DNA of 64,000 nt from Paraburkholderia piptadeniae (GTDB lineage Bacteria; Pseudomonadota; Gammaproteobacteria; Burkholderiales; Burkholderiaceae), in NCBI RefSeq assembly GCF_900007165.1, contig NZ_CYGY02000035.1, forward strand, positions 62,001 to 126,000, read 5' to 3'. Each line of letters starts with the position of its first letter. Within the stretch, counting starts at the first letter, position 1. This document shows, in pieces, positions 32,843-42,708 of the stretch. A program made the position numbers and the translations under genes. Under the pieces are notes generated by a model. It was not told the DNA's origin. It saw only the letters and a program-made list of their open reading frames with translations, and searched no databases.

Positions 32843-35680
32843 TCATTCATGCTCCGCCGTATCGAGCCTGCCCCGCATCTGCGCGGTGATGCGCTGCTTC
32901 GTCTTTGCGTAGGCGGCCCACGGATCGCTCTTCAACGCATCGAGCCGTTCATGCACGTTCGCGATGCTCCACTGATCGCCTGCCGTCGTATCGGGCACCT
33001 CGTCCCAAGCAAGCGGCACCGAAACGCCCAGCCCCGGACGCGCGCGCAACGAATACGCGCACACAGTGCTCGATCCGCGGTTGTTGCGCAGATAGTCGAC
33101 GAAGATCTTGCCCTTGCGGTTCTGCGCGCCCATCTTCGCGGCGAAGTGCTTCGGCAGCGCGTTCGCCATGTGCTGCGCGACGGCTTGCGAGAACGCCTTC
33201 ACGTCGTCCCAGCCGAGCTGCTTCGCGATCGGCACGACGACATGCAGGCCCTTGCCGCCGCTCGTCTTGCAGAACGATGCGAGGCCGAGTTCTTTGAGCA
33301 GCTCGCGCGTGAGCTGCGCCGCCTCGATCATCCGCTTCCAGCCGAGCGCCGGGTCCGGGTCGAGATCGAACACCATGCGGTCGGGCTTTTCGATGTTCGC
33401 GGCGACCGCATTCCACGTATGCAGCTCGATCGTGCCCATCTGCGCCGCGCCGACGAGCGCCGCGTCGCTCTCGACCGTCAGCAGCGGCGGATGATCCGGG
33501 TCCAGCCCGGGATGCTGCGTGATGTTTGGAATCGACAGCTTCTGGCTGTGCTTCTGAAAGAACAGCTCGCCGCCGATATCGTCGGGCGCGCGCACGAGCG
33601 CGACGGGCCGGTCCTTCAGATGCGGCAGCATCCACGACGCAACGGACTCGTAGTATTCGACGAGTTCGATCTTGCGTACGCCGGTGCTCTTGTCGATCAC
33701 GCGATCGGGGTGCGAGATGCGCACGCCCGCCACGGTTGTCGTTGAGCCCGAACGCTTCGTAGTCGTTGCGCTTGCCGCCTGCGCGTCCGGCTTCTTCGCC
33801 GTCGATGCTTTTGCCGTCGATCTCTTTGCGATCGACGTCTTCGCGTTGTCCGCGTCCGGCTCTTCGTTCATCTGGTCCACGTCGGCTCCCTTGTGCGGCG
33901 TTTCGTGAACGATCTGCTTCGCGGGCTTGTCGCTGCGCAAGCTGACGAACGACGCCTGCCGCACGACGCCGTCACTTGTCCATTCCGCGAAATTGCATTC
34001 GGCGACGAGTTCGGGCTTCACCCAATGCACAGGCGTGCGGCTGCGTTCGCGCGGCTCGCTCGCGAACGGCATCTTCGCCGTTTCGCGCGCATCGAGTTGT
34101 TGCTTCATCGAGCGCAGCAAGGCCGCATTGAAGCCCGTGCCGACGCGCCCCGCGTATTGCAGTTTGCCCTTCGTGTCGTACACGCCGAGCAGCAGCGCGC
34201 CGAACGCTTCGCGGCTGCCCGCGGGCTCCGTATAGCCGCCGATCACGAACTCCTGGCGCCGCCGGCACTTGAGCTTGATCCACGATGGCGCGCGGCCCGA
34301 CGCGTAGTGACTGTCGCGCCTCTTGCCGATAATCCCTTCGAGGTTCATCGCGCATGCGCTCTCCAGCAGTTCGCCGGCGTCATGGCCGAAGTCGTCGGAG
34401 AAACGCAGCGTGTCGTCGTCGACGGTTTCCATCAGCGCGCGCAGAATCGCGCGCCGCTGCACGAGCGGCACGCCCCGCAGATCGTAGCCGTTCAGATACG
34501 GCAGATCGAACAGATAGAGCGTGATGTCCTGCGGCCGGTTCGCATCGAAGGCGTTTTGCAGCAGCTGGAAGCTCGGCACGCCGTCGCTGTCGAGCACCAC
34601 GGCTTCCCCATCGAGCCACGCGCAGTCGAGCCCGATGCGCTCGAACGCCTGCGCCTGCTTGCGAAACTTCGCGGTCCAGTCGTTGCCCGCGCGCGTGAAG
34701 ACTTTGACGGGCTCTTTCGCCTGATGATCGATACGGGCGAGCACCCGATAGCCGTCGAACTTGATTTCGTAGAGCCAGTCGCCGCCGGCGGGCGCGGTAT
34801 CGACGAGCGTCGCGAGTTGCGGCTTGAGCGTCGCGGACATCTTCGCCTCGACGGCGCCTTCGATCGACGGATGAACGGCCAGCTCGCGCAACGACTCGGG
34901 ACTGCGCGTCGCGACGATGTCGGGATGCCCGTCGGGCGAGCCTTTGGCTCTGCGCGATGCGGTTGCCTTTGTTGGCCTGATCGATACGTTTGCGCGTTGT
35001 GCGTTGGTCTTCCACTTCCCCGCGCCGTCCCCGCCGCCGCGCGCGCCCGGCGCGTCGGATATCACGCTGCCCTGCATCGCTTCGAGCACGTCGAATTCGG
35101 CTTCGCTGCGCGCTTCGTCGTCGCGTTCCTTGATGAGCAGCCACTGCTCCTTGTCGCCGCTGCCTTGCATGTGGCTGCGCACGAGCGTCCAGCCGCCGCG
35201 CAGCTTCTCGCCGTCCAGATGAAACTTGAGCTTGCCCGCCGCATACGCTTCGCGCGCGCCCGCTTCGCCGCCGACGGGCTCCCATGTGCCGCGATCCCAG
35301 ACGATCACCGAGCCCGCGCCGTAGTTGCCCTCGGGAATGTCGCCTTCGAACGATCCGTACTCCAACGGATGATCCTCGACGTGCACAGCGAGACGCTTCA
35401 CCGACGGATCGAGACTCGGCCCTTTCGGCACGGCCCACGACTTCAGCGTGCCGTCGAGTTCGAGACGGAAGTCGTAATGCAGACGACGCGCGTCATGCTC
35501 CTGGATCACGAACGACAGCGCGTGCTTTGAGGCCGCTGTTGCTGGCGTATTCGTGGCGCGCTTCGTCTTCGGCGTGCTCTTCGCGCTTTTTGCGCTTGTG
35601 GCGCGCGCAGCGATCCCCGACGGTTCAGGTGTCCTGTCGAAACGGCGCTTGCGATGATAGGTCTCGAGTTTGTCCGTCAT
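32843..35680 (-). CDS. ligD: ATP-dependent DNA ligase D, three-domain NHEJ enzyme
   Basis: The 945-residue protein carries all three LigD activities. Phosphoesterase at about 52-200 (IQEHDARRLHYDFRLELDG, GDIPEGNYGAGSVIVWD); ATP-dependent ligase at about 285-590 with the nucleophile Lys307 in YEIKFDGYRVLAR and IGKRRDSHYASGRAPSWIKL; polymerase/primase at about 650-945 with the metal site VFDLDPDPALGW (Asp772, Asp774), KTSGGKGLHVVVP and FVDYLRNNRGSS. Two Lys/Ala/Thr-rich linkers (about 26-52 and 605-650) join domains. With Ku, 54 bases upstream, it repairs double-strand breaks by end joining. Confidence 0.97.
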   Translation of the reverse strand: MTDKLETYHRKRRFDRTPEPSGIAARATSAKSAKSTPKTKRATNTPATAASKHALSFVIQEHDARRLHYDFRLELDGTLKSWAVPKGPSLDPSVKRLAVHVEDHPLEYGSFEGDIPEGNYGAGSVIVWDRGTWEPVGGEAGAREAYAAGKLKFHLDGEKLRGGWTLVRSHMQGSGDKEQWLLIKERDDEARSEAEFDVLEAMQGSVISDAPGARGGGDGAGKWKTNAQRANVSIRPTKATASRRAKGSPDGHPDIVATRSPESLRELAVHPSIEGAVEAKMSATLKPQLATLVDTAPAGGDWLYEIKFDGYRVLARIDHQAKEPVKVFTRAGNDWTAKFRKQAQAFERIGLDCAWLDGEAVVLDSDGVPSFQLLQNAFDANRPQDITLYLFDLPYLNGYDLRGVPLVQRRAILRALMETVDDDTLRFSDDFGHDAGELLESACAMNLEGIIGKRRDSHYASGRAPSWIKLKCRRRQEFVIGGYTEPAGSREAFGALLLGVYDTKGKLQYAGRVGTGFNAALLRSMKQQLDARETAKMPFASEPRERSRTPVHWVKPELVAECNFAEWTSDGVVRQASFVSLRSDKPAKQIVHETPHKGADVDQMNEEPDADNAKTSIAKRSTAKASTAKKPDAQAASATTTKRSGSTTTVAGVRISHPDRVIDKSTGVRKIELVEYYESVASWMLPHLKDRPVALVRAPDDIGGELFFQKHSQKLSIPNITQHPGLDPDHPPLLTVESDAALVGAAQMGTIELHTWNAVAANIEKPDRMVFDLDPDPALGWKRMIEAAQLTRELLKELGLASFCKTSGGKGLHVVVPIAKQLGWDDVKAFSQAVAQHMANALPKHFAAKMGAQNRKGKIFVDYLRNNRGSSTVCAYSLRARPGLGVSVPLAWDEVPDTTAGDQWSIANVHERLDALKSDPWAAYAKTKQRITAQMRGRLDTAEHE

Positions 35681-35734
35681 GGTGACTGTTTGCGCTTTAC
35701 ATTGTTTGCGTTGCGTTCGCCCCGCATTGACGGA

Positions 35735-36733
35735 TCACGCCGCGCGACGCTTGCGCGCCGTGGATGACGTGCTCTTGCGCGCGGCCGTGCCCGTCGCGCG
35801 GCGCGCCGATTTCTTCGCGGGCGCACGCGATTTCGTGGACGCCTGTTCGGCTTCTTCCGACTCTTCGTCCCGGTCCGCCGCTTCCGCCCGTTCGGCATCC
35901 TCTGTATTGCGCGCGGCGCGTGCCGCCGGTTTGCCCTTGCCGCGTCCAAGGCTGCGCTTCAACAAATCCGAAAAGTCGAGAATATCCGCCGATGGGCGCG
36001 ATTCGCGCGGCGTCTCGAAGTCCATGACTTCCTCGATCTTGCCCGCGCGCACCTTCTTGTCGACGAGCGCGAGAATGTCGTCGCGAAACGTGTCCTTGTA
36101 CCCGGACGGGTTCCATGTATCGCTCATATCGTCGATCAGCTTTTTCGCCATGTCGAGTTCGCGCGCCGTGACGCCCGACTTCTTCGCGCTTTCGTCGGGC
36201 AATTTGAATTCGTCGAGGGAACGCACTTCTTCGGCCCAGCGCAGCGTATTGAGCGCGAGCACGGGCCCGGCGGGAATCAGCGCGGCGAGATGCTGCCTGT
36301 TGTGCAACACGACGCTCGCCACGCCGACCTTGCCCGACTCTTTCATCGCGTCGCGCAGCAGTGCGTAGACCTTTTCGCCCTTGCGGTCGGGCGCGAGGTA
36401 ATACGGCGTGTCGAGATAGAGAAACGAGATATCGGGCGCCTCGACGAACGCGAGTATGTCGACCGTCTGCGTCGATTCGGGGTTCGCCGCGCGAATCTCC
36501 TCGTCAGTCAGCACGACGTATCGGTCCTTCTTGTACTCGTAGCCGCGCACGATGTTGTCTCGCGTCACTTCCTTCCCCGTGCGCTTGTTGATCTGCCGAT
36601 AGCCGATGGGATCGATCGTGCGCTTGTCGAGCAGATTGAAGCCGACCTTCCCGGACCTCGTGGCGGGATAAAGTTGCACGGGCACATGCACGAGGCCGAA
36701 GCTGATCGCGCCTTTCCAGATCATATGAGGCAT
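35735..36733 (-). CDS. ku: Non-homologous end-joining protein Ku
   Basis: The 332-residue bacterial Ku forms a ring on broken DNA ends and recruits LigD. The core starts MIWKGAISFGLVHVPVQLYP and shows NIVRGYEYKKDRYVVLTDEE, YLDTPYYLAPDRKGEKVYAL and ELDMAKKLIDDMSDTWNP. After about residue 265 follows a Lys/Ala/Arg-rich tail (KSRAPAKKSARRATGTAARK), an extended basic C-terminus of the kind that in other bacterial Ku proteins aids DNA binding. GGGGAG seven bases before ATG 36733 supports the start. It is directly upstream of ligD. Confidence 0.96.
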   Translation of the reverse strand: MPHMIWKGAISFGLVHVPVQLYPATRSGKVGFNLLDKRTIDPIGYRQINKRTGKEVTRDNIVRGYEYKKDRYVVLTDEEIRAANPESTQTVDILAFVEAPDISFLYLDTPYYLAPDRKGEKVYALLRDAMKESGKVGVASVVLHNRQHLAALIPAGPVLALNTLRWAEEVRSLDEFKLPDESAKKSGVTARELDMAKKLIDDMSDTWNPSGYKDTFRDDILALVDKKVRAGKIEEVMDFETPRESRPSADILDFSDLLKRSLGRGKGKPAARAARNTEDAERAEAADRDEESEEAEQASTKSRAPAKKSARRATGTAARKSTSSTARKRRAA

Positions 36734-36927
36734 AGCGCGCTCCCCGAAGTTGAACTCCTTGCGAAGCAGCAAGCGTGCCCAGACTTTCAGCGACCCGGCT
36801 TGCGTCTGCTTCCACGCATCGCCGCGACGGCGGCCAGCGGCGCCGTAAGTCTTGCGTGTGCGCGGAAAAAGCTACGGGCGTGCGCTTCGAGTCAGTTTCC
36901 CGTCCGTTGGGTCTTGGCTCATCCGGC

Positions 36928-38163
36928 TCAAGCAACGGCGCACGGCACCGATGCATAGCCGCGAAAACGCACGCGTCCGCCGCGCGTCGGCTCGCCGCTG
37001 ATTCTGTACGACGGAAAGCGCCGCACGAACCGTCCGATCGCGATGCGTGCTTCGAGGCGCGCAAGCGACAGTCCCGCGCACTGATGAATGCCGAAACCGA
37101 ACGCGAGATGGCGGTTCGGCGTGCGTCGGATGTCGAAGCAATCGGGCTCGGCAAACTGCCCGGGATCGCGATTCGCCGCGCCGATGCACAACGTGACGGG
37201 CGTGCCCGCCGTCACAGGCACGCCGCCGATCTCCGTGTCGAGGATCGTCATCCGGTTGCCGAGCTGGTTCGAACTCTCGAAGCGCAGGCATTCCTCGACG
37301 GCGCTTTCGATCAGATCCGGCTCGCGCAGCAACGCATCCCGCTCGGCCGTCCACACGCTCAACGTGACGAGACCGTTGCCGATCAGATTCGTCGTCGTTT
37401 CGTGGCCGGCGTTGAGAATGAAGATGCAGTTCTGCAGCAGCTCGACTTCGGACAGCTGCTCGCCGCCCTCCTCGCCCTGGATCAGGCGCGTGAGCACGTC
37501 GTGCTGTGGATCGCCGGGCTTCGCGCGGCGTCGCGCGACGAGGTCCTTCAGATACGCGACGAACTCCGTCACCGCGCGGTTGCCGCGTTCGTGCTGCGCC
37601 GGCGTGAGCGTCGGCTCGAGCGCGCCGAGAATCGCCAGCGACCAGTCGCGCAACGGCTCGCGTTCGTCGTGCGGCACGTCGAGCAGATTGCCGATCACTT
37701 CGACGGGAATTGCGGCCGCGAAGTCGCTGATCAGATCGATCTCGCCGCGCGCGGCTGCGCGATCGAGCAGGCCGTCGACGAGTCGGACCAGGCCGTCTTC
37801 CATCGCCGCGATCGCGCGCGCCGTCAATGCGCCTGCGATCAGCTTGCGCACGCGTGTATGCAGCGGCGGATCGTTGAACACGAGGCTCGTCGTGTGATGT
37901 TGGAAAAGCGGCGTCGCGCCGTATTTGGGCGCGAACTCGACTTTCTTGTCGGAGCTGAAGGTCTTGGGATCGCGATAGACGGCCTGCACGTCGCGATAGC
38001 GCGTGAGAAATAGAGAGCCATCGGGCATGCGCTTGACGGGCTCGTGCGTGCGCAGCGCGCGATAGACGGGATACGGGTCGGCGTGAAACGATGCATCGAG
38101 ATGCCGCAAGTCGAAATCGCAGGCGATGTCGGCATCGGTTGTCGTCGCATGAGACGGATTCAT
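36928..38163 (-). CDS. Cytochrome P450
   Basis: The 411-residue soluble class I bacterial P450 has the I-helix oxygen-activation motif NAGHETTTN near residue 250, the K-helix ExxR in EECLRF near 290, and the haem loop FGFGIHQCAG with the ligand Cys362. The substrate cannot be read. No ferredoxin or ferredoxin reductase gene is nearby, so electron donors must come from elsewhere. It lies next to Ku on the same strand with a gap of about 190 bases and is divergent from serB. Confidence 0.95.
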   Translation of the reverse strand: MNPSHATTTDADIACDFDLRHLDASFHADPYPVYRALRTHEPVKRMPDGSLFLTRYRDVQAVYRDPKTFSSDKKVEFAPKYGATPLFQHHTTSLVFNDPPLHTRVRKLIAGALTARAIAAMEDGLVRLVDGLLDRAAARGEIDLISDFAAAIPVEVIGNLLDVPHDEREPLRDWSLAILGALEPTLTPAQHERGNRAVTEFVAYLKDLVARRRAKPGDPQHDVLTRLIQGEEGGEQLSEVELLQNCIFILNAGHETTTNLIGNGLVTLSVWTAERDALLREPDLIESAVEECLRFESSNQLGNRMTILDTEIGGVPVTAGTPVTLCIGAANRDPGQFAEPDCFDIRRTPNRHLAFGFGIHQCAGLSLARLEARIAIGRFVRRFPSYRISGEPTRGGRVRFRGYASVPCAVA

Positions 38164-38373
38164 TTATGTCCCCATGTTGTTCTTCTCCGCGCGTCGCGGC
38201 TAATTACTTCGATTCGAAAGTATGAACCATGCCGCCATCACGAGCATCGCCGCTCCACCCGCGCGACCGGCCGTCGCGCGCGGAACCGTTACAATAGCCG
38301 GATTTCCCGTGCTCTCCCGCTGCACATTTCACGCGCGCATGCCACACATTGCGCGCCCATTTTCCGCGTCGAC

Positions 38374-39213
38374 ATGAATCTCGTCATCCAAAGCCTCGCG
38401 CCTCTTGCCGCCGAACACCACAAGCCGCTCGCCGCGTTGTCGCGCGGTTCGAAACTCACCGTGATCGATCCGCACGCGGTGCGCATCGACGACGCCGACG
38501 TCGCGCAGCGCGCCGACCTCGACGTGTACTGCTCGACGCATTCGCTCGACTACGCGTTCGTCGAAGCGGGCCGCCGGTTGACCGACTTCGGCCTCGTCGC
38601 GATGGACATGGATTCGACGTTGATCACGATCGAGTGCGTCGACGAGATCGCGGATTTCTGCGGATTGAAGGCCGAAGTGGCGGCCATCACGGAAGCGGCG
38701 ATGCGCGGCGAGATCAAGGATTTCAACGAAAGCCTCACGCGCCGCGTCGCGCTGCTCAAGGGCCTCGACGCGAGCGCGCTCGAAAAGGTCTACGAAGAAC
38801 GCCTGCGTCTGTCGCCGGGCGCGGAAAAGATGCTGGCGGGCGCGAAGGCGGCGGGTCTGAAGACGCTGCTGGTGTCGGGCGGCTTCACGTTCTTCACCGA
38901 AAAGCTACAGGCGCGCCTCATCCTCGATTTCACGCGCGCGAACACGCTGGAGATCGTCGACGGCAAGCTGACGGGCCGCGTGCTCGGCGAAATCGTCAAC
39001 GCGGACGTGAAGGCGCGCACGCTGCGCGAAGCGTGCGACAAGCTCGGTATCGAACCGTCGCGTGCGATCGCGATGGGCGACGGCTCGAACGATCTGAAGA
39101 TGATGTCGGTTGCGGGCCTGTCGGTCGCGTTCCGCGCGAAGCCTGTCGTGCGCGAGGCTGCGAGCGTTGCGTTCAATCACGTCGGGCTCGATGGGCTGTT
39201 GCGGCTCTTCTGA
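38374..39213 (+). CDS. serB: Phosphoserine phosphatase SerB
   Basis: The 279-residue HAD-family phosphatase makes L-serine from phosphoserine, the last step of serine synthesis. The catalytic DxDxT is AMDMDSTLITIE (nucleophile Asp78, acid Asp80), motif II Ser is in LLVSGGFTFF, motif III/IV in AIAMGDGSNDLKMM. The N-terminal 70 residues are the regulatory part usual in SerB. ATG 38374 lacks a good ribosome site but is the family start; longer in-frame forms upstream do not fit. Bidirectional terminator follows. Confidence 0.96.
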   Translation: MNLVIQSLAPLAAEHHKPLAALSRGSKLTVIDPHAVRIDDADVAQRADLDVYCSTHSLDYAFVEAGRRLTDFGLVAMDMDSTLITIECVDEIADFCGLKAEVAAITEAAMRGEIKDFNESLTRRVALLKGLDASALEKVYEERLRLSPGAEKMLAGAKAAGLKTLLVSGGFTFFTEKLQARLILDFTRANTLEIVDGKLTGRVLGEIVNADVKARTLREACDKLGIEPSRAIAMGDGSNDLKMMSVAGLSVAFRAKPVVREAASVAFNHVGLDGLLRLF

Positions 39214-39250
39214 GCCGGCGCGCTTGCATCGCCGATGATGTGAAAACGCG

Positions 39251-39280
39251 AAAGGCCCGCTCGGAACCGAGCGGGCCTTT
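39251..39280. terminator. Bidirectional terminator between serB and metC
   Basis: AAAGGCCCGCTCGG pairs perfectly with CCGAGCGGGCCTTT across a 2-base gap, giving a stem with A and T runs at its base. It serves the converging serB and metC genes. Confidence 0.88.
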
Positions 39281-39327
39281 CCGTTTGCGAAGCCGCCTGA
39301 CTTAAAATCAGGCGGCGAATGCAGCCG

Positions 39328-40515
39328 TCAGGCAGCCAGCGCCGCGAGGCAACGCTCGATATCCGCGCGCAGATCCGCTTCGTCTTCGAGGCCGACGTAG
39401 AAGCGCACCAGCGTGCCGCGATGCGGCCATTGGGACTCGGTGCGCATCGACGCGACGTTGTACGGCATCGCGAGACTCTGCGCGCCGCCCCAGCTCCAGC
39501 CTAGCGAGAACAGTTCGAGCGATTCGCAGAACGTGTCGATCTGCACGGGCGTATAGCGCTCGTTGAACACGACTGAGAACAGCCCGCCCGCGCCCGTGAA
39601 ATCGCGCTTGTAAAACGCGTGGCCCGGGCAGTCGGGCAGCGCCGGATGCAGCACCGCCGCGATTTCGCGCCGCGTCTTCAACCACTTCGCGAGTTCGAGC
39701 GCGCTCTTGTCATGCTGCTCGAAGCGCACTTTCATCGACGGCAGGCTGCGCAGGATCAGCGAGCAATCGTCCGACGACACCCCGATGCCCATGCGCATCC
39801 GCGCGAGCTTCAGCTTCAGATGCAGGTCACGGTCCACGGTGATCGTCGCGCCCATCAGCACGTCGCTGCCGCCCGACTGGTACTTCGTGAGCGCCTGCAT
39901 CGAAATATCGACGCCGTGATCGAACGGACGAAACGTGAGGCCCGCCGACCACGTGTTGTCGATCGCGGTGATGACGCCGCGTGCGCGGGCGACGGCCGTG
40001 ATCGCGGGAATGTCGGACACTTCCATCGTCACCGAGCCCGGCGCTTCGAGCCAGATCAGCTTCGTGTTTGGCTGGATCAGGTCGGCGATGCCCGCGCCGA
40101 TCAGCGGATCGTAGTAGCGCGCGCTGATGCCGAAGTCCTTCGCGAGCCACTCGGCGTGGTCACGGTTCGGCGAATAGACGTTGTCAGGAATCAACACGTC
40201 GTCGCCCGATTTCACGAGGCCGAAGTACACGTTCGAAATCGACGACAGGCCGGACGGCTGCAACAGCGCGTGATTGCCGCCTTCGAGCGCGGCAAGGCGC
40301 TGCGCGAGCGTGATCGACGTCGGCGTTGCGTGCAGGCCGTAGCGCCATTGCGCGTCGTTGCGCCAGTCGAGCGTGCGCATCGCCGCGAGATCCGGAAAAA
40401 CGACCGTCGATGCGCGCGCAACGGGCACCGAGAACGATTCGAAACCGGGCGTCAGCTGATCGGCGGGCTGGACGATGCGTGTTTGCAAGCCGTGCTTCGG
40501 AGTCTTTTGAGTCAT
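39328..40515 (-). CDS. metC: Cystathionine beta-lyase
   Basis: The 395-residue PLP enzyme of the Cys/Met metabolism family cleaves cystathionine to homocysteine, pyruvate and ammonia. The cofactor lysine is Lys211 in ISMQALTKYQSGGSDVLMG; other landmarks are RYGLHATPTSITLAQRLAAL, LIPDNVYSPNRDHA and IWLEAPGSVTMEV. The WSWGGAQSLAMPYN loop is typical of MetC rather than of cystathionine gamma-synthase. Gene is flanked by unrelated genes. Confidence 0.93.
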   Translation of the reverse strand: MTQKTPKHGLQTRIVQPADQLTPGFESFSVPVARASTVVFPDLAAMRTLDWRNDAQWRYGLHATPTSITLAQRLAALEGGNHALLQPSGLSSISNVYFGLVKSGDDVLIPDNVYSPNRDHAEWLAKDFGISARYYDPLIGAGIADLIQPNTKLIWLEAPGSVTMEVSDIPAITAVARARGVITAIDNTWSAGLTFRPFDHGVDISMQALTKYQSGGSDVLMGATITVDRDLHLKLKLARMRMGIGVSSDDCSLILRSLPSMKVRFEQHDKSALELAKWLKTRREIAAVLHPALPDCPGHAFYKRDFTGAGGLFSVVFNERYTPVQIDTFCESLELFSLGWSWGGAQSLAMPYNVASMRTESQWPHRGTLVRFYVGLEDEADLRADIERCLAALAA

Positions 40516-40576
40516 GGTCAGTTGGTGGTGGATTCGAAGTACGTGAGGTAGTACGTCTGTGATGCGCGAGGCGCGC

Positions 40577-41218
40577 CTATTCGCCCGTCGTCAGATTGCT
40601 CACGCCGTTGACGGGCTGGCCGCCCTTGTGCGCCTGTGCGGGCGGTTGCGTGGGCTGTTGCGCCGGTTTCTGTGCTTGTGCTGGCAACTGAGCGGGTGTC
40701 TGAGCGGGCAACTGAGCGGCCGCGCTCTTGCCGGCCGCGCCAGCCGCTGCCTGTCCTGCCGCGAGCGGCCGCAACGAGAACGCTTGCGGATCGGAATCGT
40801 CGACGTTCATCCGCTCGCCTTCGAGCGAGCCGTCGGCGGCAAACTTGCCGACCCAGTTGCCCGTGATGTGCGTACCGTCGTTCGACTCTTCGACTTCGAG
40901 CGTGTCGCCGTCGCGATCGCCCGCGATCAGGATCACCTCGCCCGAATCGGCGAACTGATACTCGCCGTGCACGCCGGATGGGTCGTCTGTCTTCGCGCCC
41001 AGGCGCAGCACAATCTGCCGCTTGCCGAGCGTGCCCGCATATTGCGGAAACTTCGCGAACTCGGGGCTCGGCTTCAACGGCAACTGGATCGGCGGCGGCG
41101 CCTTCACGGCATCGCTTTGCGCGCGCGTCACGGCGGGCAGCGCCACCGTGACGGCCAATGCCGCGACCGCGATCATCACGGGCCACGACGCCCTCTGTTT
41201 CGACCTCATCTTCTGCAT
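40577..41218 (-). CDS. Secreted protein with Pro/Ala/Gln repeats, unknown function
   Basis: The 213-residue protein has a basic start and signal helix (SWPVMIAVAALAVTVALPAV, cleavage after TRA). The middle, about 45-145, looks folded and beta-rich (KRQIVLRLGAKTDDPSGVHG, GEVILIAGDRDGDTLEVEES). Residues 160-200 are repeats of the unit PAQ with Leu, Thr or Lys between them (AQLPAQTPAQLPAQAQKPAQ), probably a flexible periplasmic linker. ATG 41218 is the likely start; a second ATG lies 12 bases later. Family unrecognised. Confidence 0.65.
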   Translation of the reverse strand: MQKMRSKQRASWPVMIAVAALAVTVALPAVTRAQSDAVKAPPPIQLPLKPSPEFAKFPQYAGTLGKRQIVLRLGAKTDDPSGVHGEYQFADSGEVILIAGDRDGDTLEVEESNDGTHITGNWVGKFAADGSLEGERMNVDDSDPQAFSLRPLAAGQAAAGAAGKSAAAQLPAQTPAQLPAQAQKPAQQPTQPPAQAHKGGQPVNGVSNLTTGE

Positions 41219-41377
41219 CCGTTGTTTCCTTTCAACCGGCCTGTGATGGCCCGCTTTCGACGTCCCGCTCGCGGCGTCCAGCGCGGCGGGAACGGCTTCG
41301 ACCGGTTATACCGCAAGTTCGTTCAGCGAAGGGACAGCGACATGCTCGCCGTCCCCTGTTCACACGTCATTTCCTCG

Positions 41378-42562
41378 TCAGATGCGCTCGAAGATCGCGG
41401 CAATGCCCTGGCCGCCGCCGATGCACATCGTCACGAGCGCGTAGCGCCCGCCGATGCGCTGCAGCTCGTACAGCGCCTTCACCGTGATCAGCGCGCCCGT
41501 CGCGCCGATCGGATGACCGAGCGAAATGCCCGAGCCGTTCGGATTCACCTTGGCGGGGTCGAGGCCCAGTTCCCGCGTGACGGCGCATGCCTGCGCGGCG
41601 AATGCCTCGTTCGCCTCGATCACGTCGAGATCGCCGACCTTCAGGCCGGCGCGCTCCAGCACCTTCTGCGTCGCGGGCACGGGGCCGATGCCCATGTAGT
41701 TCGGATCGACGCCCGCGTGTGCGTACGCGACGAGCCGCGCGAGCGGCTTCGCGCCGCGCTTCTCGGCGACGCTGCGCTCCATCAGCACGACGGCCGCCGC
41801 CGCGTCGTTGAGGCCCGACGCGTTGCCCGCCGTGACCGTGCCGTTCTCCTTCGCGAACACCGGCTTGAGCTTCGCGAAATCGTCGGCGGTTGCGTTCATG
41901 CGCACGTGCTCGTCCGTGTCGAAGACGGTGTCGCCCTTCTTCGACGCAATCGTGACCGGCAGAATCTGTTCCTTGAAATAGCCGCCTTCGATTGCCTTCG
42001 CGGCGCGGCGATGCGACTCGAGCGCGAGCGCGTCCTGCGCTTCGCGCGTGATGTCGTACTTCTTCGCGACGTTTTCGGCCGTCACGCCCATGTGGATCGT
42101 CTGAAACGGATCGTGCAGCGCGCCGAGCATCATGTCGACCATGCTCGCGTTGCCCATGCGCTGGCCGAAGCGCGCCGTCGGCATCATGTACGGCGCGCGG
42201 CTCATGCTTTCCGCGCCGCCGCCGATCGCGACGTCCGCATCGCCGAGCAGCACGCTCTGCGCCGCCGACACGATCGCTTGCAGCCCGGAACCGCACAGCC
42301 GGTTCACGGTCAGCGCGGGCGCATGCTGCGCGACACCGCCGTTCAGCGCCGCAACGCGCGCGAGATACATGTCCTTCGGCTCCGTGTGGATCACGCTGCC
42401 GAACACGACGTGACCGACTTCGTCGCCGGCCACGTCCGCGCGCGACAGCGCCTCGCGCACGACACGCGCGCCCAGATCCGTAGGCGCGAAGTCCTTCAGG
42501 CTGCCGCCGAAATCGCCGATTGCGGTCCGTACACCGCTTACCACCACCACTTCACGTTGCAT
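41378..42562 (-). CDS. bktB: Beta-ketothiolase BktB
   Basis: The 394-residue thiolase condenses acyl-CoA with acetyl-CoA. Its whole sequence and length closely match Cupriavidus necator BktB (start REVVVVSGVRTAIG, end GGQGIAAIFERI), which also accepts propionyl-CoA and so supplies 3-hydroxyvalerate units for PHA. Catalytic Cys90 is in VNRLCGSGLQAI, His in GISLGHPIGATG and the second Cys in TMCIGGGQG. It is downstream of rimO and a sugar kinase on the same strand and lies in the PHA region with phaCAB and phaR. Confidence 0.93.
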   Translation of the reverse strand: MQREVVVVSGVRTAIGDFGGSLKDFAPTDLGARVVREALSRADVAGDEVGHVVFGSVIHTEPKDMYLARVAALNGGVAQHAPALTVNRLCGSGLQAIVSAAQSVLLGDADVAIGGGAESMSRAPYMMPTARFGQRMGNASMVDMMLGALHDPFQTIHMGVTAENVAKKYDITREAQDALALESHRRAAKAIEGGYFKEQILPVTIASKKGDTVFDTDEHVRMNATADDFAKLKPVFAKENGTVTAGNASGLNDAAAAVVLMERSVAEKRGAKPLARLVAYAHAGVDPNYMGIGPVPATQKVLERAGLKVGDLDVIEANEAFAAQACAVTRELGLDPAKVNPNGSGISLGHPIGATGALITVKALYELQRIGGRYALVTMCIGGGQGIAAIFERI

Positions 42563-42708
42563 CGCTTGCTCCTCTCTCTTGTTTCTCAGATGAATGCCGC
42601 GCGCTTCGTGGAGACAGCACGCGACGATGTCCCGCTGAACCTTCCCGAGTTGCCGGATTGGCGCGTTGCCCCCTGACGCTATTGTGCAGCGGCCGCCGTG
42701 CGATGCGC

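Noticed and set aside
39292..39316. Hairpin GCCGCCTGA-N7-TCAGGCGGC next to metC
   Set aside because: It has no T-run on either side and lies beside a much better bidirectional terminator (39251-39280).
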